Assembly: GCA_003647715.1 (NCBI GenBank)
Contig: QMNJ01000121.1
Coordinates: 1 to 5,030, forward strand
DNA: 5,030 bases
Origin: Candidatus Coatesiibacteriota bacterium
GTDB lineage: Bacteria; RBG-13-66-14; B26-G2
Direction: 5' to 3'
Under the pieces are notes generated by a model. It did not search any database. It was not told the DNA's origin and saw only the letters and a program-made list of their open reading frames with translations. Within the stretch, counting starts at the first letter, position 1, and each line of letters begins with the position of its first letter. This document shows positions 1-5,030 of the stretch, one piece after another. The translations under genes were made by a program, and so were the position numbers.

Positions 1-709
1 AGATTATAAACGGAGGTTGTGTCTTAATCGGTCCTGTGATGACCCTCTTGGGAAACGAAGCGCCAAACCTGTATTGCTCGTAGGGGCAGGCATCAGGTAT
101 GTGCCAGGTATAGACAACTCTATCGTCTACCATTGCCTTCTCCGTCGGTTCCACCTCGTGCCATCTTGGTTCGTCAGGTTCTATGCCCGGTGGAAGGTGG
201 AATCGCACAGTGAGGTCTGTGGTTCCAAATGCGAAGTCGTCATCAAACCAGGTGGGTATGAACTCTACACTTGCATAATCCTCATCCGCCGTGTCCTGCC
301 ATACCATGTTGTAGTTTATACCCTCCACCTTGAGGATGCTGGTCTCACCCGGATATATCTGCTCATCACCATACAGGTGGACCTCAACCCCGATGTCAAT
401 ATATTCGCTCACTCTTATGTCTGTTAATCGCCTTCCATCTATCCAAGCTTTTACTGTGTTTATGTCGTAGTCGTTGGTAGGGAAGCCGATATCCACCACA
501 TCTATGGGGTCATACCCTAACAGGGTAGTGAAGCCAATGTGGTAGATGATGCGCATTGATGAATCGGGCTCAACATAGACATCAACGACCTCCCTGGGGA
601 CCTCAAAGCCGTAGTTCTGTGCGGTTGAGATAGAAGGCAGAGAAGAGAGGACGATAAGCAACAGTGGAATCAATGTTCCCTGTCTAGTATATCTGTTTAT
701 AAAACGCAT
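1..709 (-). CDS. Secreted protein of unknown function, N-terminal 236 residues (runs off the left edge)
   Basis: The minus strand is open without a stop from an ATG at 709-707 to the window edge. GGAGGT lies 11 bases before this ATG, which fixes the start. Residues 1-30 look like a Sec signal peptide: Arg2, Arg6 and Arg9, then a hydrophobic core at about 13-24, then Ser-Thr-Ala before Gln31, giving a likely cleavage after Ala30. The mature part has alternating polar and hydrophobic residues typical of beta sandwiches and is rich in Asp, Glu, Tyr and Trp. Notable motifs are IDVVDIGFP (69-77), FIPTWF (150-155), FHLPPG (170-175) and FGASFPK (215-221). No catalytic signature is visible, and the only cysteine in the mature part seen is Cys208. 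From memory, similar motif strings occur in uncharacterised secreted proteins of Chloroflexota; I could not check this. The C-terminus, including any membrane anchor, lies outside the window. It is transcribed away from the GT-C gene. The reading frame is firm; the function is unknown. Confidence 0.88.
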   Translation of the reverse strand, partial: MRFINRYTRQGTLIPLLLIVLSSLPSISTAQNYGFEVPREVVDVYVEPDSSMRIIYHIGFTTLLGYDPIDVVDIGFPTNDYDINTVKAWIDGRRLTDIRVSEYIDIGVEVHLYGDEQIYPGETSILKVEGINYNMVWQDTADEDYASVEFIPTWFDDDFAFGTTDLTVRFHLPPGIEPDEPRWHEVEPTEKAMVDDRVVYTWHIPDACPYEQYRFGASFPKRVITGPIKTQPPFII

Positions 710-720
710 AATTAAATACA

Positions 721-726
721 ACCTCC
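721..726 (-). promoter_or_regulatory. Shine-Dalgarno sequence of the secreted-protein gene
   Basis: Read on the minus strand this is GGAGGT, a full match to the anti-Shine-Dalgarno core. It ends 11 bases before the ATG at 709, slightly longer than the usual spacing. It supports that ATG as the start and agrees with the signal peptide beginning directly there. Confidence 0.75.
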
Positions 727-753
727 ACTCTAGAGCAACTTCTTATACATAGG

Positions 754-783
754 ATTTTATCAAACAAGTTTGGGTAATGACAA
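754..783 (-). promoter_or_regulatory. Candidate sigma70-type promoter of the secreted-protein gene
   Basis: On the minus strand, TTGTCA (783-778, five of six matches to TTGACA) is followed after 18 bases by TAAAAT (759-754, five of six matches to TATAAT). Transcription would start near 747, leaving a leader of about 38 bases that contains the GGAGGT ribosome binding site. The region is AT-rich, so chance matches are common. This is the best-formed promoter in the divergent intergenic region. Confidence 0.45.
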
Positions 784-788
784 TTTTA

Positions 789-819
789 TTTACTGAATAA
801 ATAAAGAGTAATGTATTAT
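789..819 (+). promoter_or_regulatory. Weak candidate promoter of the GT-C gene
   Basis: TATTAT at 814-819 matches five of six bases of TATAAT. The best upstream partner is TTTACT at 789-794, only four of six matches to TTGACA, with a long spacer of 19 bases. Transcription would start near 826, giving a leader of about 58 bases. The plus gene needs a promoter somewhere in this 174-base gap because its upstream neighbour is divergent, but the exact site is uncertain. Confidence 0.22.
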
Positions 820-883
820 TATAAAGTAAAGGAACTGATATAGATGCTATTTTTTATGTTTATCCCTATTTAAGAGGACTATT

Positions 884-2416
884 ATGAGCAGGCAAATATT
901 TTTTTTAATATTATTGGTATTAGTTCTACACATAATTACCGTATTTACCATCCTCAAACCCCACATAAATCCATATATCGGCGATATGATGGACAAGCAT
1001 ATGGTCTATATGGTCTCAAAGTCAATCATTGAAGGCGACATACAGCCATCGCCATACTGGAATATCGGCTACCCCGCTCTCCTGGCTCTGACGCATAAGT
1101 TCGGAGTGCCATACATAACCGCCGAAAGGTGGCTATCACTACCCTTCTCACTCCTGATGCTTTTACTAACCTTTCTGGTTGTAATGCGTCTTTCAGATGT
1201 GAAGGTCGCCTTCTTCACCTGCCTTGCAATGTCTGTATCACAGGTATTCATACTAAAATCCATAGGAGCCAAGGACTTTATGCTCTCAGGTGCTCTCATT
1301 CTTGCGTCTATTGTGGTCTTTTACAACTTCAGCGATGAGAACCGCAACTGGCGGATTATACTGTATGGTCTCATACTGGGTGTCGCCTTCACCTTCAGGT
1401 ATATAAGCATCTATCTATTGCCCGTCTTTATTGTCTATATATTCATCATAAAAGGCAGGCGTGCCGGTCTCTATCAGTCGCTTTACTACACAGCCGGCTT
1501 CATAATTGGTGCAATGCCACAGTTCGCTATTGCAACGCACGAGTGGGGCAACCCGCTATACTCAGAGAACGCAAAGACCATCTGGTTCACCATAAATCAT
1601 ATAAATGACTGGGCGAGATTTCTCACCACCGGTGGACGCTTTAATATAATCGGCGTCTTTGCCGACAATCCGCTTGGCTTTATCGTCAACTGGGTGAAGA
1701 GCATAAACGCCTTCGTCACCTCATTTCACCTCAACCCGCCCCTAATCTACCTCTCCTATGCCGGGCTAATCGTGTTTCTAATAAAAGTGAAAAATAACTG
1801 GTTTAGGTTTATAATAGTCGCTCTATCCATATATCTCGCAATCACCTTCGTATATCGGGCTTATTCGGACTATCTACTACCGGTGTTACCCTTCCTCGCC
1901 TTCGGGGGCGTGTGGTTCATATTTAGGTTCATCCCTGAGCGACTTGAAAGGAGGCGGCTGGGGTGGTTTCCTATAAGATTCATAATAGTTGTTCTGGTGA
2001 TACTCTATATGTTTGCATACTCATATAACAGGATTAACAGGGCCGATGAGGCGGTTGTGTGGGAGAGGGAGGCGATAAGAGGTGTGGCGGAGGTATTGCG
2101 GGATGATGGTGTGGATGACCCATCGGTAGTATTATCAACTGACCTGTGGTATCTCTATCTGCCTGATGCGAGGGCAGACCTGTGGGAGTATGACCAGGTG
2201 CCATTTGATATGAGCGAGCCGGATGAGGCGCTTGAATATGCAGTTAAGGGTGGATACAGATATTTATTATTATATGACCGTTATAGGGGCGCAGACGGCG
2301 ACTGGGGCGGTCTGCCCGAGAGGTTGATGGAGATGGATTTGCCTTATGAGTTTGAACTTTTACTTGAGATGGAGGATACAAAGAGACGGCTGGAGTTGTA
2401 TAGAATTATGGAGTAG
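884..2416 (+). CDS. Polytopic membrane glycosyltransferase, GT-C / PMT-ArnT-like
   Basis: This 510-residue protein probably transfers a sugar from a polyprenyl-phosphate donor to a lipid, protein or glycan acceptor on the outer side of the cytoplasmic membrane. About ten to eleven hydrophobic segments are visible, near residues 5-24, 84-101, 106-123, 131-148, 158-174, 176-189, 198-217, 286-301, 308-324, 329-347 and 363-381. After the first segment comes an extracellular loop with Gly33-Asp34 and Asp37, where GT-C enzymes keep their catalytic acidic residue, then Tyr63-Pro64 in the common GYP-type loop. Tyr330-Leu-Leu-Pro-Val-Leu-Pro (330-336) resembles the (R)YLLPxLP segment of this superfamily. 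Residues from about 387 to 510 form a hydrophilic, acidic C-terminal domain. The length is usual for the family. AGAGGA (873-878) precedes the ATG by five bases. Donor and acceptor cannot be read from the sequence. A non-enzymatic membrane protein is less likely. Confidence 0.78.
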   Translation: MSRQIFFLILLVLVLHIITVFTILKPHINPYIGDMMDKHMVYMVSKSIIEGDIQPSPYWNIGYPALLALTHKFGVPYITAERWLSLPFSLLMLLLTFLVVMRLSDVKVAFFTCLAMSVSQVFILKSIGAKDFMLSGALILASIVVFYNFSDENRNWRIILYGLILGVAFTFRYISIYLLPVFIVYIFIIKGRRAGLYQSLYYTAGFIIGAMPQFAIATHEWGNPLYSENAKTIWFTINHINDWARFLTTGGRFNIIGVFADNPLGFIVNWVKSINAFVTSFHLNPPLIYLSYAGLIVFLIKVKNNWFRFIIVALSIYLAITFVYRAYSDYLLPVLPFLAFGGVWFIFRFIPERLERRRLGWFPIRFIIVVLVILYMFAYSYNRINRADEAVVWEREAIRGVAEVLRDDGVDDPSVVLSTDLWYLYLPDARADLWEYDQVPFDMSEPDEALEYAVKGGYRYLLLYDRYRGADGDWGGLPERLMEMDLPYEFELLLEMEDTKRRLELYRIME

Positions 2417-2420
2417 TTGA

Positions 2421-2444
2421 ATAAAATTGAATATTCAATATTAT
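2421..2444. repeat. AT-rich palindrome between the GT-C gene and guaB
   Basis: ATTGAATATTCAAT (2426-2439) is a perfect 14-bp palindrome. It extends to 24 bp (2421-2444) with one mismatched pair, 2425 against 2440. It starts four bases after the GT-C stop codon and lies just upstream of the candidate guaB promoter. With no GC pairs beyond two and no following T-run, it does not look like an intrinsic terminator. An operator for a dimeric regulator is possible, and so is chance in AT-rich DNA. ATATTATC also occurs twice nearby (2438-2445 and 2453-2460). Confidence 0.5.
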
Positions 2445-2449
2445 CTCAC

Positions 2450-2477
2450 TTGATATTATCCCCATATTTGTTATCCT
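2450..2477 (+). promoter_or_regulatory. guaB: Candidate sigma70-type promoter of guaB
   Basis: TTGATA at 2450-2455 matches five of six bases of TTGACA. After 16 bases, TATCCT at 2472-2477 matches four of six bases of TATAAT and keeps the T, A and final T that matter most. Transcription would start near 2484, about 31 bases before the guaB ATG. This would let guaB and the downstream gene be expressed apart from the GT-C gene. No terminator separates the two, so read-through is also possible. Confidence 0.38.
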
Positions 2478-2501
2478 ATTTTTTAATATTCACTCATATA
2501 C

Positions 2502-2507
2502 AGGAGG
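2502..2507 (+). promoter_or_regulatory. guaB: Shine-Dalgarno sequence of guaB
   Basis: AGGAGG stands seven bases before the ATG at 2515, an optimal arrangement. It settles the start, which also matches the usual IMP dehydrogenase N-terminus. It is the strongest ribosome binding site of the three plus-strand genes and suggests high translation. Confidence 0.8.
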
Positions 2508-2514
2508 ATATGCT

Positions 2515-3984
2515 ATGGCGAAGATTCGTGATGACTATGGTATGACATTTGATGATGTCCTCCTTGTGCCTAAAAGGTCTGATGTCCTCCCCGATGAGGT
2601 TGATGTAACCACAAAACTCACCAACAACATTGCGTTAAACATCCCCATATTGAGTTCTGCAATGGATACGGTAACAGAGGCGGAACTCGCTATCGCACTT
2701 GCCAGGGAGGGGGGAATAGGTATTATCCATCGTAATCTGGAAATAAGTAAGCAGGCGAGAGAGGTCCTCAAGGTGAAGCGCTCCGAGAGCGGTATGATTA
2801 TAGACCCCATAACATTGCCACCTGATAAGACAATAGCAGATGCAATGGACATTATGGCTGAATATCGCATATCAGGTGTTCCTGTTACTACCGGCAAAGG
2901 TAAGTTGGTTGGGATACTTACTAACCGTGACCTCCGCTTTGAGAGGGACCTGAGCAAGAAGATTGAGGAGGTGATGACGAAGGAGAATCTGGTTACGGTT
3001 CCAGAGGGGACATCTCTGGATGAAGCGATTGATATTCTACATAAGCACCGCATTGAGAAACTACTTGTTGTGGATGATGATGGTCATCTTAAGGGTCTTA
3101 TAACCGTGAAGGACATTATGAAGAGGATGGAGCATCCTAACGCCTGCAAGGACCATCTGGGTCGCCTGAGAGTAGGCGCTGCGGTTGGGACAGGTCCCGA
3201 CACATTAGACAGGGTATCTGCTTTGAAAGAGGCGGGGGTTGACTGCGTGGTGGTTGATACCGCACACGGGCACTCAACGAGGGTTCTGGAGGTGGTGGAG
3301 AAGATAAAGGGGAGGTGTCCAGATGTAGAAATTGTTGCAGGCAATGTCTGCACAAGAGAGGCGACGAGGGAACTTATAGAGAAGGGTGCTGATGCGGTCA
3401 AGGTGGGAATTGGTCCAAGCGCTATCTGCACCACAAGGGTAATCGCTGGGATTGGTCTTCCCCAGATAACCGCCATAATGGAGTGCACTGAGGAGGCAGA
3501 CAAGCACAGTATTCCAGTGATTGCAGATGGTGGTATTAAGTATTCGGGTGATATAACCAAGGCGATTGCTGCAGGTGCTTCAAGTGTTATGATTGGCTCA
3601 ATATTTGCCGGGACTGATGAGAGCCCCGGAGAGGAGATACTTTATGAAGGCAGGCGGTTCAAGGTCTATTATGGTATGGGCTCACTGGCGGCTATGAAGA
3701 CCGGCAGGACCAAAGACAGATATTTCCAGGAGGGTCGCTTGAGGACATCCAAACTGGTCCCTGAGGGCATTGAGGGAAGGGTGCCATACAAGGGTCCACT
3801 GGCGGATGTGGTATATCAGTTGGTAGGTGGTCTCCGAGCCGGTATGGGGTATGTAGGTGCAAGAGATATAGAGACCCTGAGAACCAAATCGGAGTTTATA
3901 AGAATTAGCCACGCATCACTTGTTGAGGGGCACCCCCACGATGTGATAATCACCCGTGAAGCACCCAACTATGGTATAGGGTAG
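2515..3984 (+). CDS. guaB: Inosine-5'-monophosphate dehydrogenase
   Basis: This cytosolic enzyme oxidises IMP to XMP with NAD+, the committing step of guanine nucleotide synthesis. At 489 residues it has the normal bacterial length. The TIM-barrel start shows TFDDVLLVP (11-19) and SSAMDTVTE (47-55). Two CBS domains, at about 97-150 and 155-206, interrupt the barrel and usually bind adenine and guanine nucleotides as regulators. The second half has Asp248 in DTAHGHS (248-254), the catalytic Cys305 in the ICTTR loop, Asp338 in ADGGIK (337-342), GMGS (387-390), and the mobile flap with Arg402-Tyr403 that activates water. The flap identifies IMP dehydrogenase rather than GMP reductase. The loop before Cys305 is unusual: it reads Pro-Ser-Ala-Ile-Cys instead of the near-universal Pro-Gly-Ser-Ile-Cys, so the phosphate-binding serine is Ala303. 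Tyr386 replaces the common Arg of YRGMGS. The next gene begins eight bases after the stop. Confidence 0.97.
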   Translation: MAKIRDDYGMTFDDVLLVPKRSDVLPDEVDVTTKLTNNIALNIPILSSAMDTVTEAELAIALAREGGIGIIHRNLEISKQAREVLKVKRSESGMIIDPITLPPDKTIADAMDIMAEYRISGVPVTTGKGKLVGILTNRDLRFERDLSKKIEEVMTKENLVTVPEGTSLDEAIDILHKHRIEKLLVVDDDGHLKGLITVKDIMKRMEHPNACKDHLGRLRVGAAVGTGPDTLDRVSALKEAGVDCVVVDTAHGHSTRVLEVVEKIKGRCPDVEIVAGNVCTREATRELIEKGADAVKVGIGPSAICTTRVIAGIGLPQITAIMECTEEADKHSIPVIADGGIKYSGDITKAIAAGASSVMIGSIFAGTDESPGEEILYEGRRFKVYYGMGSLAAMKTGRTKDRYFQEGRLRTSKLVPEGIEGRVPYKGPLADVVYQLVGGLRAGMGYVGARDIETLRTKSEFIRISHASLVEGHPHDVIITREAPNYGIG

Positions 3985-3992
3985 AGATAATT

Positions 3993-5030
3993 GTGAAAGG
4001 CGTAATTCTCTCAGCTGGAAGGTCCACCCGGACTTATCCGATTACATTGACGAGACCAAAGCCATTGTTGTCGGTTGCCGGCAAAACTATTATTGAGCGC
4101 AATATTGAAACCATAGCAGGTATTGTGGACTCACTGGTAATCATCATTGGCTATAAGGCGGAGATGATTACAGAGGCGCTTGGGAGTGAGTTTAATAACC
4201 TTCCCATAGAGTATGTGGAGCAGAGGGTTCAGGATGGGAGTGGAGGGGCGGTGTTGCTTGTGGAGGATATGGTGGGTGATGAATTTGTGGTAATAAATGG
4301 TGATGACCTGTATTCACCTGAGGATATAAAGGCGGTTGCTTGCGAATGCCCCTCTGTGCTATTACACAGTGTTGACAATATATCAAGGTTTGGAAGCATA
4401 GAGATTGAGGATGGAGTGATAACAGAAATTGTGGAAAGCCCTGGGGTCTTCAAGAGCGGTCTGGTAAACGCTGGTGCTTACCACTTTGATGGCAGGGTTT
4501 TTGAGATATTGAGAAGATTACCACCTGGCGGTAGAGGGGAGTATGAACTGCCTCAGGCGCTGATTATCGGTGAATACAGGGGTATGGTGAAGGCAGTAAT
4601 AGGGGAGGGCTACTGGAGACCTGTCGGCTATCCATGGGACTACCTTTTAGCAAATCTTGACTTCTCTCAAAGAGAGAGTGGCTCGGTCATCCACCCTGAG
4701 ACCGATATTCACCCCGAGGCGGTCATAACCTCCTCGGTGGTGATGAGGGGTGCCAGGATTGGCAGGCGGGCGATAATATCATACAGTGTGATAGGTGAAG
4801 ATGTGGTGATTGGCGATGAGGTGAAGATAAGCGATGTCAACAAACAGGGTGGAACGGTGAATTCATTTGTGAAGGGTGAGATGGTAGATACAGGTCTATA
4901 TAATGTTGGTGCGTTCATAGGTGACGGGGCGGTGATAGAGGAGGAGGCGATGATTGAGGCGGGGGTGAAGATATGGCCCAGGGTGGTAATACCTGCGGGT
5001 GTAGTGGTGTCAGAGGATGTTATAGTTTGA
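3993..5030 (+). CDS. Sugar-1-phosphate nucleotidyltransferase with short left-handed beta-helix tail
   Basis: The enzyme would join a sugar 1-phosphate and an NTP to give an NDP-sugar and pyrophosphate in the cytoplasm. The 345 residues form a nucleotidyltransferase domain (about 1-225) and a hexapeptide-repeat beta helix (about 232-345). The N-terminal signature is LSAGRSTRTYP (6-16) with the catalytic Arg13, followed by RPKPLL with Lys23. Other expected elements are GSGGA (82-86), metal-binding Asp104 in NGDD (102-105), NAGAY (159-163), GEYELP (182-187) and Trp208 to Asp216 near the sugar site. The tail has isoleucine- and valine-rich hexapeptides and a MVDTGLYNVGAFIGDG segment (297-312). 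GlmU-like relatives run to about 400 residues, so the tail is short and acetyltransferase activity is doubtful. Start: GTG at 3993, eight bases after guaB, with only a weak AGGG upstream, which suggests translational coupling. The TGA stop is the last codon of the window. The sugar and base specificity cannot be decided; glucose, mannose or GlcNAc 1-phosphate are all possible. Confidence 0.88.
   Translation: MKGVILSAGRSTRTYPITLTRPKPLLSVAGKTIIERNIETIAGIVDSLVIIIGYKAEMITEALGSEFNNLPIEYVEQRVQDGSGGAVLLVEDMVGDEFVVINGDDLYSPEDIKAVACECPSVLLHSVDNISRFGSIEIEDGVITEIVESPGVFKSGLVNAGAYHFDGRVFEILRRLPPGGRGEYELPQALIIGEYRGMVKAVIGEGYWRPVGYPWDYLLANLDFSQRESGSVIHPETDIHPEAVITSSVVMRGARIGRRAIISYSVIGEDVVIGDEVKISDVNKQGGTVNSFVKGEMVDTGLYNVGAFIGDGAVIEEEAMIEAGVKIWPRVVIPAGVVVSEDVIV

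Noticed and set aside
17..427. Plus-strand open frame of 136 codons
   Set aside because: It lies opposite the minus-strand secreted-protein gene, which has a signal peptide, a strong ribosome binding site and coherent protein composition. The plus-strand translation has no recognisable domain and no good ribosome binding site.
761..772. Short inverted repeat CAAAC-AA-GTTTG in the divergent intergenic region
   Set aside because: The arms are only five bases and lie inside the spacer of the candidate minus promoter. An operator is possible, but a dyad this short is expected by chance.
2040..2416. Change to purine-rich composition in the last part of the GT-C gene
   Set aside because: The shift coincides with the end of the membrane segments and the start of an acidic soluble domain rich in Glu, Asp, Arg and Gly. 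Amino acid content explains it without a fusion or gene transfer.
2417..2514. Possible intrinsic terminator after the GT-C gene
   Set aside because: The only dyad is almost pure AT and is not followed by a T-run. The TTTTTT at 2479-2484 stands too far from it and has no stem directly before it.
2535..3560. Minus-strand open frames inside guaB (2535-3053 and 3084-3560)
   Set aside because: They are antisense to a well-conserved gene. Their translations are rich in Ser, Thr and Pro, as expected from reading the opposite strand, and show no family motif.

Overview
The window holds four protein genes and no RNA gene, mobile element or CRISPR array. One incomplete gene on the minus strand leaves through the left edge. 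Three genes on the plus strand fill the rest, and the last ends exactly at the right edge. An uncultured bacterium is the most likely source. Strong Shine-Dalgarno sequences stand 6 to 11 bases before three of the four starts, the minus-strand protein has a bacterial-looking signal peptide, the best promoter candidates are of the -35/-10 kind, and the IMP dehydrogenase is of the ordinary bacterial type with two CBS domains. Frequent AGG/AGA arginine and ATA isoleucine codons, and a nucleotidyltransferase resembling those common in archaea and deep-branching bacteria, leave an archaeal source possible. I do not assign a phylum.

Layout. Positions 1-709 (minus) encode the first 236 residues of a secreted protein rich in beta-type sequence, of no family I can name. 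A 174-base AT-rich divergent intergenic region (710-883) follows, with a good promoter candidate for the minus gene and a weaker one for the plus gene. Positions 884-2416 encode a polytopic membrane protein of the GT-C glycosyltransferase type (PMT/ArnT-like). A 98-base AT-rich gap (2417-2514) carries a 14-bp perfect palindrome and a candidate promoter. Positions 2515-3984 encode IMP dehydrogenase (guaB). Eight bases later, positions 3993-5030 encode a sugar-1-phosphate nucleotidyltransferase with a short left-handed beta-helix tail.

How the genes may work together. GuaB feeds guanine nucleotide synthesis, the nucleotidyltransferase makes an NDP-sugar, and the GT-C protein would move a lipid-linked sugar onto an acceptor on the outer face of the membrane. 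A shared cell-surface glycan or glycoprotein theme is plausible, but only the close guaB-nucleotidyltransferase spacing directly suggests joint expression. I found no clear previously undescribed system. The best leads are unusual residues in the IMP-binding loops of GuaB and the unrecognised secreted protein.
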